Source: Pogostemon cablin
Taxonomy: Eukaryota; Streptophyta; Magnoliopsida; Lamiales; Lamiaceae
Assembly: GCA_023678885.1 (NCBI GenBank)
Contig: CM042986.1
Coordinates: 1,860,001 to 1,924,000, forward strand
Reading direction: 5' to 3'
Length of the DNA stretch: 64,000 nt
A model generated the notes under the pieces. The model saw only the letters and a list, made by a program, of their open reading frames with translations. It ran no database searches and was not told where the DNA came from. This document shows, in pieces, positions 36,411 to 47,900 of the stretch; the first letter of the stretch is position 1; the number at the start of each line of letters is the position of its first letter. The position numbers and the translations under genes were made by a program.

Positions 36411-37796
36411 TGTTGGCGCTTGGATCGTTTGGTTAACATGACCCGTTAGGGTTCCATGCGTTTCTATCATAACGGAAGCAATAAATCATAGAAACGATTA
36501 CCGTTCACCAGGGTATGTAGAAGATGAAGGATTCTCGCTGGCAGACTGTGCAGTCCCACGAGAACGGCCATAACTTCCTCGTCTAATGTCGGAATTGAAT
36601 GATCTTTGTGCTTAGACGATTCTCTCTTCAACGACTTTCCGTCAGTATATTGATCATCGAATTCTGAGCACTGTACGATTTTATATAAATTTCGTAAAGT
36701 GGCGGACAGTAGCAGCAAACTACCTTCTGATCTTCTGCCGTATGTCCCAAGTCCGATCTCGACGTCGTGTGGACGATGATCTACGAGACCTCCTCAATCT
36801 GCTCTCAACCCTCATCACACGTGAATAATAAAACAAATTAGGGTTCCAGATAAGCTGAGGTGACTTATATACATGGGCTACAGCAGGGACCAGGAGGAGA
36901 AATTGGGTTGAGCCTCCATTGGGCTTAAGTATTCAAGCTTAGCCCAAAACTTATACTTAAGTCCAATAATAATAATATATTCCACAAAAATATTATTACT
37001 GCACTGCCTTTCCAATCCCAAAATTACGTTTTGTGCTCCTTATTATGAGCTCGTTAGTCTCCCCATGTTTAAGATATACAATGTCCATTAATTAATTTAA
37101 GTTACTGACAACTCAATTAATTAATATCTCATCCAAGAGTAGTACCACTCAACCTCATTATCATGCCGGAATAAATTTCACCTGCAGGGTTTACATGATA
37201 ATCCTTATGAGCTCCTCAAGGGGACATCATCAACCTATGACGGACATGGATTCCTTCTACAATCAACAGCACACCATAGAGACAGCTCTACTTCCCAACT
37301 CATCGAGTTTGTTGATTTAATTACATGTAAATCTCACCCATTGATGAATCAAAGAAATACATACTGTCATACGTGTCGAGGTTATTGTATAGAGATTAAG
37401 AGCACGAACTTCCATAATAACTGAGATCAAGTTCTCCTATAAGTCAGTATAAGTCGAACGATCTCAAGCGGTCCTGCTCAATACACACAAGTGCACTAAT
37501 GTGATTCTATAGCCAAGACAAGCTAATACCAAACCACACTACAACCATCCCGATAGAGAGTCCCCGTCTATCTCGGTTGTGAGCATCTGTTTATACTTTA
37601 TAAGGAAACCGATAATATGATCTTCCGCGTGTTGTCGCACAACATATTATCTATAATATAAAGTAAGTGGACTATTGCATCGAATATATAAATAAATTAT
37701 AAGATGCAATCATTTGATCATATGATTCTCATTTCAAATAAATTGTTATAAGATTGTTCATACAAAAAAGCTAGACTTTTAGTATACAATCCAACA
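36411..37796 (-). repeat. Right LTR of copia element (5' LTR)
   Basis: 1386 bp, TGTTGGCGCTT...ATCCAACA. It is the longer of the pair, with 55 extra bases at 37343-37397 bordered by ATT. Confidence 0.95.
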
Positions 37797-37801
37797 GCGT
37801 A
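37797..37801. repeat. Target-site duplication (GCGTA), right side
   Basis: An exact match to 29410-29414, marking the integration site in the spacer between PDC and the aprataxin gene. Confidence 0.95.
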
Positions 37802-38029
37802 AAATACATAATCAAACATTGGCATCAAATCATCTCTTGCAATACATGAGAACGTATCAACAAAACATTGCTATTGTAAATAGATATATTTAGATTTGAT
37901 GTGAACCCAAGCAAGTCAGATTTCAAAAAATGCTACTGATTTCAAGGAGGTGATAAAGAAGGCAGCAGCCAAAGCTAGAGAAGGCAAAAATGGGAACTGA
38001 AGGATAACAACTAATACAGTAATGTGAAG

Positions 38030-41000
38030 TTAGCTAGTGTTATCTTGGTATGAAACGAGGCGGCTGTGTTGGTGCAATGCAGCAGGAAAAGGGGCACGGC
38101 AAGTGCTAATATGAGATTTCAGTCGAGGCATGTTTGGATGCGCACTTCGACAGCGATGACACCGCAGCTCCATTGCCAACAACTTGTCATTTTTCAAAGT
38201 AACACATCCAACATCTTCGAGTTCCTTTATCACATCTACTGAATCCAGGAAGAACGGAGTAGTGAACGAGTTCCAATGCTTCTTGTTCTTCAAATGGCTT
38301 GACTCAAAATCCTGGCTAATCACATGAAGGTGCAGCTGTCGCATTGAAGGGACCTGGAAGAGGATAAAAAATTCATTGCACTACATGTGACGTTAAATAT
38401 TATGGGACTTGCAATTTCATATTTTAGAAAATAACAACATATTTCTTACAAAGACAGGTTATAAAATCTAGAAATATCCTTATTCTTCTCTTAATCTCAT
38501 AAAGAAGATCTTAGAATGACTTGGAATTCATAGAGGTGAGGTTAGATCTGAGAATTAGTCAGCAGTGAGAGTGGGTGGCTTGTAACTAGAAAATTTTCAT
38601 TCTAAGGGATATTTCAATACACGGACTCATGGAGGTAAGACAATAAGACATACTGACCCACTGTGTTAGAACGAAACTTACAGAATGATATCCAAGGCGG
38701 AATAACAATGATTTGTTTTCATGGAGGAACTTTTCAGCCCAGTTCATGCCAACATCATGCATCTTCTTCAATAATGAGATGTGCTCTTGATGGACGTCTG
38801 CAATGCTGTCAAGACCGCCAACTCGTGCTATGACCAATATATGTATCTGTGCCTGAAGCAGAAAAAGGTAAAAAAAATTTCAAGTAATTTTTATTCTTCC
38901 CTTCGTTGAGGGTGGGGAGGCAGAGAGAGAGAAACCTTTGGATAAGCATCATTGATCACCACCACATCATCTGATACTTCAAGAACAAAGTTTTTATGAC
39001 TGCCTGGATGCATAGCAATATTGTACAGAGCTTGAGCAAATGAAGCCCAGACCTTGTTCGTGTTGGCTTTTCTTTCCTCGCTTTCACTGCTAACACCAAG
39101 GTTAGAGTCTGGTTGAAGTCCCTTGCTCTTTTTGTTGATGTCAAGTTTTAAAGCTATTCCTCTTTTGGCCTTATGATCTTGAATTTTAGGGGTTACCTCT
39201 GGGAGATCTCCTGATTCTAACGATCTTCCGCCATTTTTCATGGAGACTACACCGGACTTCACTATGGAAACAAACCCTTCAAAGAGTGAGGAGTAAGCTT
39301 CACGAAGTATCTTGCATTCCTGAATATAGTCATCTTTAAGACAATCCGGTCTATGGGGGTTCATATTTGGTCCAAGAACATGTATGACATGGGTCACACC
39401 TTCCCTAGCAAATAATGGAGACGATGAAGGAAGTGGTACAACAACAGACTTTCCAGGCTTAAGGGTCACGGCTCTTTCCTTAGTTGCAATTTCTAGCTCT
39501 CGACCTGCAGCGCTGAATATAGCTGCATTTACTCCTCCCCCGCCTGGTTTTAGACGCCTGCACAAAGTTAAATTTCAGATTATCTACCCTGAAATACAAA
39601 CATGGATCAAACTTATGAATTGGAACATTGAACTACAAAGGAAAACAAAGAAGATAGATGACTGACATTCACCACCTCGATACGCTGCTAGGTTATGCTT
39701 ATATCAGATAACAATTGACAATACAAAAATATTAAAATTTGAAACCTACTGAAGATGCTATCTGAAAACTCTATAATCTCTATCATTTCCATATATACTA
39801 ACTTGCATCGCTTGAAAGTACCCAACAAAGGTGGAGGATTGAACTGCATGATTATTTATATAGACTACAGCACATGTTTAAAAACATTCTCGACAAGGGC
39901 AATTCAAAAGGTAAATGCACATATAGAAAATATATATAATCATTGTAAATTGAGTTTCTAAGTACTTATTCAATTAGTTGTATATTTTACACTCACCAGT
40001 TGGCAGCATTAGCAATTACATTGCAGTGTAAGCCTCTCTGAGAACGGAGTCGAGTGATATCTCCAACAAATGTTAAAAACTTCTTTGAGTCGAGATTCTT
40101 CTGAGCAATTTTACTCTTAACCAAGGATAATATTTTTGATCCATGAGACAAATCTACCAAAACAAGTCTAGCCTGTCCAATTTTTTGGATAAATTCCTCA
40201 ACTTTTTCAACAATAATATCAGATGCCTTTTCAAGATTGAATTGGAAGTCTGCAGTAGAAATAGATGGAAACGCCAAAGTCGGGATGTTGTCAGCATCAG
40301 CAGCACCAAAAATGGAGGTTGCATCCGATTCATCATATTTTTCTAATTTCTCAAGCGCATCACCTGATTGATGAGAACCCATTTCTGTTTCCTGAGGACA
40401 ATCATCTTTTCTGATAGAACTATCCTTGGGGACAAGTTTCTGAGGGGCAGTTGACTCGGAATCAGATTTTGGAGGATCTACTTTCTTAAGAAATTTCATA
40501 ATCCCAACTTGAATCTTGGTATCTGTTTTTTTCTGTCCAAAAGAACCAAAAGGAAGGGATTCTAATGGGCCAAGTGAACCATACGCATTGATTGCTTCTT
40601 TGACATCCTTCTCATCCTGACAAAATGTGATTCGATCAAACCCTTCACTCAGTTTAGGGAGTTCTTTCTTTGGCGCCATTTGATTCACAACTGCAGCAGC
40701 TCTCCCACCTTGCAAATTTCCTTCATGTCCGGTACGTTTCACTGAACGAGAAATACAAAGCTTTGATGGAAGATCAAGCACCACTGCATGTTTCTCCAGT
40801 TTTGAGCTACCAAGCTTCAGAAAGTCGGCCCTCTGCTCTTTATTAATGTTACATCTGTCTATAATGACACTTTTACCATCCTTTATAGCACTAGCTGCAA
40901 ATGATAAACACTGAATTTTCGTCCCAGCCTTACCATTATTAATAGTATCCTACATTAAAAAGAAGAGGCAAAAGTTTTAACTTACATTAAACCATCTTCA

Positions 41001-41505
41001 AATCACATCACATATCATGAGCAGCAATTTCAGCAACAGTAGCACAACAGTACACAGAAGAAGATATCAGATAATGTCGAGAGTAAATTCACCAAAAAGG
41101 CAATCAGGAAAAGGATAAATGGAAGTATAAACACCACTCAGAAATTCACAAAACATTGAAGCATTTCAACAAACACCTGCAGTGTGGCTGCTGTATATAA
41201 TGAAAGTAGACCTGGCAAACGCGCACCCACTGGCGGGAAGACATTCGCGTGACTTCATCACAGAAAGTAGATTTTCCACTCCCCGGAAGGCCCATCAACA
41301 CTAGCACGATTGACTTGATTTCTTTCTCTTCTTTACCTTGACAAAAAACCAGAGAATTAATTAAAATTGAAACTGAAAGAATTGTTTAACTGCATTTCGT
41401 TCGGTTACACTGTTAAAACTTTATATATACAATAAGAACTTCTCAATTATGCTCACCTGTAAAAGGGGGTTTTCGTGGTTCAATTTCCATTGATTCCGAT
41501 TCCAT
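38030..41505 (-). CDS. APTX: Plant aprataxin-like DNA-repair protein: P-loop kinase-like, macro, HIT and zinc-finger domains (bHLH140 family)
   Basis: Aprataxin removes 5'-AMP from abortive DNA-ligation ends. Plant members add an N-terminal P-loop kinase-like domain and a macro (ADP-ribose-binding) domain, and are often mislabelled bHLH140. Exons: 41505-41457, 41336-41212, 40949-39997, 39557-38936, 38852-38682, 38353-38030. All have GT-AG borders and give 747 residues with no break. Seen: Walker A GLPGSGKST at residues 32-40; a macro domain starting near residue 355 (FVGDITRL, NVIANAANW, then GGGGVNAAI and HVLGPN); a HIT domain from about residue 560 with the His-triad segment HLHVISQDF at 648-656; and a C2HC zinc finger with C705, C708, H721 and C725. 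The start codon is in good context and lies 392 bp from the divergent eL41 gene. In Arabidopsis, from memory, its relative neighbours a PEBP gene, which is also present here at 54 kb. Confidence 0.94.
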
Positions 41506-41897
41506 CGTTAAATCCTCTAAGATTGCAAGCAAGCTTCTATCCACTATTCAAAAATCCTAACATAGAATTGGAAGAAAAAAAATTGATGCAAGCCGTGTCG
41601 TCCAATATTCAGCACCAAATTCCCAGAATTAAACGCCTCAAAAATAACTACTGAAACCTTGAAACGGACAGAAAAAAAAAAAAAAGAAGAAAAAAAGAAT
41701 CTGGGCCATCCTTTGAAAGAATCTGGGCCGGCCTTTGAAAACATTAGAAGCCCAACAAAATAAAAGGCCAATTATAATTAATCCCGTATAAATTCCTCGT
41801 CAAGCCCTAGGGTTTACACAGTTGTTTCTCTCTCTTTCTTCCCATCTAGAAGGAGGCGTTCACAGTCACTCAACTTGAGAGCAGTTGATCATTCACC
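41506..41897. promoter_or_regulatory. Divergent promoter shared by aprataxin and eL41 genes
   Basis: The two start codons are 392 bp apart on opposite strands. The interval holds two TGGGCC site-II elements (41702-41707 and 41724-41729), a GCCCAAC motif in reverse near 41750, and a telo-box in reverse orientation (TAGGGTTT, 41808-41815) followed by a CT-rich leader. Site II plus telo-box is the classic layout of plant ribosomal-protein promoters. Confidence 0.65.
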
Positions 41898-42056
41898 ATG
41901 AGAGCTAAGGTAACTCATATCGCAAATTTTACTGTTATTCTATGTATTTACGAACAATTGAATGTAATTTGTGTGTTGTGGTTTTAACAGTGGAAGAAGA
42001 AGCGTATGAGGAGGTTGAAGAGGAAGCGCCGAAAGATGAGGCAGAGATCCAAGTAG
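41898..42056 (+). CDS. RPL41: Ribosomal protein eL41 (25 residues)
   Basis: Exon 1 is 41898-41909 (M R A K) and exon 2 is 41991-42056 (WKKKRMRRLKRKRRKMRQRS then K and TAG), joined by an 81-bp GT-AG intron. The product is the extremely basic 25-residue large-subunit protein eL41, essentially invariant across eukaryotes; it sits at the subunit interface of the ribosome. The first exon codes only four residues, so the gene is easily missed. The promoter has site-II and telo-box motifs. Confidence 0.96.
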
Positions 42057-42779
42057 ATGGCTGTTTCTGACCTACTCGTTGCGAGATTTTTAGGTTTTCC
42101 TATTTCAGTTTGATTTTGCTTTACATTTGGAGACTCCTTAATCAGATATTCAATCAAACGGCTTTTCATCCTAAGAAATATTTACCTTACCATTATTGCC
42201 CAATTTATTACTTTCCTAATTCTTCATTCTCTTCTATCTTCTTTCTCTTATGTTTTCTCTTATGAGTATGTTTGCTTTGATCTGATTTATTACCTCTCTA
42301 TATTTTGGATGTTGATCTTATTTATAATTTTAATCTCTATCAATTATCTCTAACTCACTTCTATGATTACTAAATTGTCAAAAAATTGGTTTACTTTTTC
42401 TATTGGCTTAATCTTTTTCTTAAGAACTCTCAACATGCTTGATATGTATTTGCGAGAAACCATATTTTCAAATTAGTAATAATAAACTGTGATTTAATGG
42501 AACAACTAGAGATACATATTTGTTTCACTTCACCAAGAAACCTACATTAATCGAAAGCTGTAATTGTAAATTCTTTTCTTTGAGTTCGGTTTTCTGCATA
42601 TTTTCAACACCACTGGCATCTGAACTTTGTTCAATTGGTCTTTCTATTTGGGTAGAACTAAGGCCACCACTTTTAACTCTCTCGCAAAAGCTCTCTTGCT
42701 TTTGAATACAAACACACTAGATGAATCTAATTGAAGACCAATTGAGGTCTCAAATCATTTTATTGTAGTCTATAAAATG

Positions 42780-42990
42780 TACATATCCACGTACTTGGCC
42801 TCTCTTTGCTTTTATCATTTTCTCAAACTGAAACCTTACCAATGTAATACAGATAATTTTTTTTTAAAAAAAGGGTTACTTTTATGACTTTCTCCAAATA
42901 AACAAACTTGCATTTCTTTTATGCATGCTGAGATTTTTATTCCAAAGTGAGATTTCAAATGTTTGTAACTGCTATCTTGATATCAACAGA
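42780..42990 (+). pseudogene. Relic of a third RLP gene (promoter and first codons only)
   Basis: The text near 42950 (TGAGATTTCAAATGTTTGTAACTGC then TATCTTGAT) matches the start of the second RLP gene at 49784 (ATGAGATTCCAAATGTTTGC), with the first ATG changed to GTG. About 150 bp upstream, TATCATTTTCTCAAACTGAAA and GTAATACA match the promoter of the first RLP gene near 44790-44825. Similarity ends near 42985, after roughly 12 codons. Confidence 0.65.
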
Positions 42991-43398
42991 ACAGCTTTCG
43001 TAATCACCGAAGACCTTCTCCTATGTTCTTTATTTAAAAAAATAAAAATAAAATATTTCATTAAATTGATGAATTATGGTATCTAATCATTCATTATACA
43101 AGCTACATGAATTGGAGTATGGGCCGTGGCACAACTTTAAAAATACAGAATGTAACAGGAAATAGAAATTGTCAAAAGAAGAATGTGAAATTTTAGTATG
43201 TCCAATTTTTTTTTTCTTAAAAATCTATATTAGTAACGATTCGGATGTATCTGCATCAAACAGTTTTAGTTTATTTTTTTATTTGATATTTTCTTCATTA
43301 CTTATTTTGCTTAATTATTTTATTTGCATATGTTAATTTTAGTTTAATGTAAGACAAAAACTTGTGTGCACCTTGTACCGTGAGCTCATACCTTTTAG

Positions 43399-43664
43399 TA
43401 CTTCTTTCATCTCAAAAATATTGACACTATTTTTTTTGGGTTGTCCCACATAAATTGACATATTTCATTTTTAAGGATATACCCACACAAAAACAATTTA
43501 TTTATTTGCATGGGTCCACACACAAATCACACTCACCAATAATACAACTACCAACTACATATTAAATATTATTTCTCTCACTTCATTTTACATTAAATTA
43601 TTATACTCCTTAATCTCCGTGCCCAAAAAAAAAGATGTCAATACTTATGGGACGAAGAGAGTAT
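43399..43664. mobile_element. Stowaway-like MITE
   Basis: The left end is TACTTCTTTCATCTCAAAAA then TATTGACA; the right end in reverse complement is TACTCTCTTCGTCCCATAAG then TATTGACA. The inverted repeats are about 28 bp, the element is TA-flanked and about 266 bp long. Confidence 0.82.
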
Positions 43665-43680
43665 TAAACGGTGCACCCCT

Positions 43681-43892
43681 TGTATACTCCTTTAGTTTTA
43701 AATTGTGTGGCCCAGAACACAAGATACCAACTCTTAATGTAATGCTTCCTCCGTCCGGTTTTAAGGTATCCATTTGCTTTTGTGTACCCATTGTATACTC
43801 CTTTAGTTTTAAATTGTGTGGCCCGAAACACAAGATTCCAACTCTTAATGTAATACTCCCTCCGTCCGGTTCTAAGATATCCATTTACTTTT
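43681..43892. repeat. Tandem duplication, unit about 111 bp
   Basis: TGTATACTCCTTTAGTTTTA starts at 43681 and again at 43792, each followed by AATTGTGTGGCCC and CTCCGTCCGGTT. The second unit runs into the MITE at 43854. Confidence 0.85.
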
Positions 43893-44092
43893 TGCACGTG
43901 TCCGGTTCTATGGTATTCATTTACTTTTTACACGTAAATTAAGAGGTATTATTATTATATGTAAAGTGAGTAGTTGTATTAGAGGGAAGTGGTGGACCAT
44001 ATTGTATATTTTTTTTAGTAAATAGGAGAAATAAATACCTTTGAAGCGGACGCCAGAAATAGTAAAATGGATACTTTAGAAGCGGGGGAGTA
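43854..44092. mobile_element. MITE, same family as the inner element at 28469-28750
   Basis: The left end TACTCCCTCCGTCCGGTTCT and the right end in reverse complement TACTCCCCCGCTTCTAAAGT are terminal inverted repeats. The core (ATTATTATATGTAAAGTGAG, then AGTTGTATTAGAGGGAAGTG) matches the element beside PDC. Confidence 0.78.
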
Positions 44093-44913
44093 TATAAAAA
44101 ATTTTTAAAAGACAGTAAACTCTCATGTGAATTAGGTTCACCTCTCACCATCTCATTTAACTCCCTTGAAGAATTAAGATTATATGACAACATATATTTA
44201 AGAGGCATTAATTTGATATAAATTAATGAGTTAAAAACCAAAAAAAAAAATTTAAACTAACTAATGCAAATGGTAATTTAAACTCAATTGTACCTTATGC
44301 TCTAACGCAATAGAACTAGAGTCAAGAGGATGGAAGAACCCCACGAATAAAAGATAAGAAAAGAGGGAGTTCAACTTGTTTCCTCGAGAACTAGTCGAAC
44401 GTAAGCCCAAAATCTCGATATAGGCGTAAGCCCAGAACCCTCAATAAAAAAAAAGGAGTGTTTCATTGTAATTAATAGTATAAGTTTGGGCATAAAGGAT
44501 CAAGTAAATGGATCGTATCCACAAAGACTAACTGGGCCTCATATAAAGGCCCAACAAATATCTTATTTTATTACGTGCATTCCGAGGCCACCCCAACTAT
44601 CTTAGGTTGTTTGTATTTGACCATTTTGACGGTATAGAAATATTAAAACAATTCACTAGTTGTTTATGTGGAAATAGATTAAATTATCTTCTGTTGCTAG
44701 AGCTTATTTATTGTTTTTGTTATAATGATTCTTCAGTTTTTATAATATATTGAATGAATATATCCACGTTGTTGAACTCTTTACTTAATCATTTTCTCAA
44801 TCTGAAAACGACCATCGTAATACGCAGTTAAAATACTGTATAAAATTTGCTAATATATACACTAGCATTTCCCAACCACATTCATACTCCACACATGAGA
44901 TTTTGATCCCAAA

Positions 44914-47900
44914 ATGATGTTTGCAAGTGCTGTCTTGATCTTGCTGTTCTTCTCAAACTCAAATCATGCCATTAATGCATCAGCCCAATCCGACAAACAG
45001 CTACTTCTCGAGTTGAGGAAATCCCTCAAGTACGATTCTTCGTTTTCAACTAAGCTAGTCCACTGGAATGAATCTAGCGATTTCTGTCATTGGCCTGGTC
45101 TGAAATGCGACAGCAAGAGTCGCGTTTCGGTTCTTGATCTCAGTGATGAACCTATCTCTGATGGGATTAATGATTCTAATTCCACTCTTTTTAAGCTTGT
45201 TACGCTGCAGACTTTGAGTTTAGCAGAAACCAGCTTCGAGTCTGTTGAGTTCCCATCCGGGTTTGGGCAACTCAGTGAGTTACGGCACCTGAATCTGAGC
45301 AACTCGAAGTTTTCTGGACAGGTTCCATCGGATTTCTCAAATTTAACGAGGTTAGTTGTTCTTGATCTTACTGCGTCCACTCGCGTATCGCTTGAGCTTA
45401 CCAACCTGAGTGGAATGATACGCGAGTATAGTAATCTAAGAGAAATGTATCTTGATTGGGTGAACATGTCTGCAAATGGGAAAGAATGGAGCAGCGCTAT
45501 ATCATCATTTCTTCCTAATTTAAGTGTTTTGAGCTTGTCTAATTCTTACCTCACTGGTCCTATTGCTTCTTCATTGCTAAAACTCAGATCCCTCTCTGTT
45601 ATTCGTCTTGATGGCAATCCTCTCTCTTCTCCATTTCCTCATTTTTTCGCAGATTTTTCGAATTTGAGTGTGTTAACTATGAGTGGATGCAACATATCTG
45701 GTGTGCTTCCTGCAAAACTATTTCATGTGAAGGGTTTGCAGACAATTGATTTGGGAAACAACGTAGATCTACAAGGTTCTCTGCCTGAATTTACTGTTAA
45801 TGATTCTCTTCAGAGTTTGTTGCTCAGAGGGACAAACCTTTCTGGGAATGTTTCGGAGTCAATTGGCAATCTTAAAATGTTGTCAAATCTTGATCTTGGT
45901 TACTGTAACTTTTCAGGACCAGTTCCTAGATCTTTCAGAAACCTTAGTCATCTTGTCTCTTTGGACATCTCCTGGAACCACTTCTCTGGTTCTGTTCCTT
46001 CGTTCGCTCTGTTGAAGAATCTTAGGCAGATTAATCTTGCTGGGAATAGATTAAGTGGCCCAATTCCTGAATCCCTTTGGGAAGGGCTTGAGAATCTTGA
46101 TGCTGTTGATCTGAGTGAGAATTTATTACAAGGAGAAGTTCCAGAATCTCTCTTTGCTTTGCCATTGCTGAGGGATCTAAATCTTTCTAGAAACTTATTT
46201 TCTGGTTGGAATTGGAGCTCCACCACTACCGTTACTTCTAGTTTGCTTTCTATTGACCTGAGATTCAACAGGATAGAAGGTCCATTTCCTCGGATCCTGT
46301 TTAAACAACCTAGTCTTTTGTCCCTTTCTCTTACTGGGAACAAGTTGAATGGCTCTCTTGACCTCACTGATTTTGGACGCATGGATAATCTTTCGAGTCT
46401 TGAACTTTCTTACAATGATCTATCCGTACACGTAGACGAAAATGTGTCCCTTTCGCTCTTGTTTCCTCGTCTACAAACTCTATACTTAGCATCTTGCAAA
46501 CTGCAGAAAATTCCCCTTATGATGAATCATTCATCATTAAAGATGCTGGATCTTTCAGACACTGAGTTGGAAGGTGAGATTCCTAACTGGTTGTGGGGAG
46601 TTAATGACGGATATCTCCGTCACCTGAATCTCTCCCGGAACAGATTCACTCATCTTCAACAACCTTATGATCTCCGAAGAGTACAGTACCTTGATCTTCA
46701 TTCCAACTCACTTGTCGGCCAAATTCCATTTCCACTGCCCATAGATGGCTTCATAGACCTCTCGAGAAATAACTTGTCATCTCCTCTCCCTCCCGACATT
46801 GGTAGCTCCTTCAGAACTGTTATTTTCTTCTCTGTAGCTGGTAATAAAATCACGGGGAGTGTCCCTTCTTCGTTGTGCAGTGCCAGTAGTTATCTTCAAG
46901 TACTTGACCTTTCGAATAACAGCTTCATCGGAGGAATCCCCTCTTGTTTGCTTGAAAGCACCACTCTCAGCGTCTTGAATTTGAGGCGAAACAATCTTAA
47001 TGGGGATATCCCCGATACATTTCCCGATGGTTGTCGTTTACAGACTCTTGATCTCAGCCGGAATGCTTTGCAAGGAAAGGTTCCCATTTCTCTTGCAAGA
47101 TGTGCTCAAATGGAGGTTCTGAACCTCGGAAACAATGTCTTAAACGACACGATCCCTTGTTGGCTCAGAAACTTCTCCCGGCTTCAGGTTCTTGAGCTCC
47201 GTTCCAATAACTTCCATGGAAACATTGATTGTTTGGGGGATACCACAACATGGCCGAAGCTTCAGATAATCAGTCTTGCTTCAAACAACATTAGTGGCGT
47301 CATACCTGCAAACATGTTTCGTAACTTGCCATCATTCATGGTTACAGACAGACAACAACAGCAGCTTGATCATCTCTATTTTTTTCTGGCAATAAACAAC
47401 ATCTACTACCAGGATTCCATCACAGTTGCTCTCAAGGGACTGGGTCTTGAGCTGGAAAAGATTCTTACAATCTTTACCTCAATCGACTTCTCAGACAACA
47501 ATCTCTATGGATCAATACCTCAAACAATTGGCGAGCTGAGATCTGTATATGTTCTCAATTTCTCTCACAATGCTCTCTCCGGTCATATCCCATCATCGGT
47601 TGGAAATCTGCAGCAGCTCGGATCATTCGATCTTTCGTTCAACGATCTAGACGGAACCATCCCGACTCAGCTAGCAACTCTCACATTCCTGTCGTTTCTC
47701 AACTTATCTTACAACCATCTTGAAGGGAGGATTCCACCAGGAAGCCAAATGCAGACATTTGGAGAGAGTTCTTTCGTGGGAAACAATGATCTCTGCGGAA
47801 TCCCTTTGACGAAAACATGCAACGATTCTAGAACATCCCCAGCATTTCCAGAGGGAGACAATGAAGCCGATTCAGTGAGATGGGAGATTGTAGGTGCTGC

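Larger units (their letters stand above)
29415..37796 (-). mobile_element. Ty1-copia LTR retrotransposon with degenerate interior
   Basis: The element is 8382 bp with LTRs at 29415-30736 and 36411-37796 (TGTTGG...CCAACA) and a perfect 5-bp target-site duplication. On the minus strand the right LTR is followed by a primer-binding site of initiator-methionine type (TTGGTATCAGAG, about 36399-36410), and a purine tract (AGTGGGAG, about 30739-30746) precedes the left LTR. Minus-strand domain order is integrase C-terminal piece (about 32,540-32,620, VGYP-like), reverse transcriptase (about 31,520-32,150, including YVDDILFIG), then RNase H (about 31,200-31,260, SDRDGSKSTS). The order INT-RT-RH defines Copia. 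All domains carry stops or frame breaks, so it cannot encode its own proteins. No gag was recognised. Confidence 0.93.
42057..44913. other. Intergenic region with RLP relic and MITEs
   Basis: It contains a relic of an RLP promoter and 5' end (about 42780-42990), a MITE at 43399-43664, a tandem duplication at 43681-43892, another MITE at 43854-44092, and AT-rich promoter DNA of the first RLP gene up to 44913. Confidence 0.6.
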
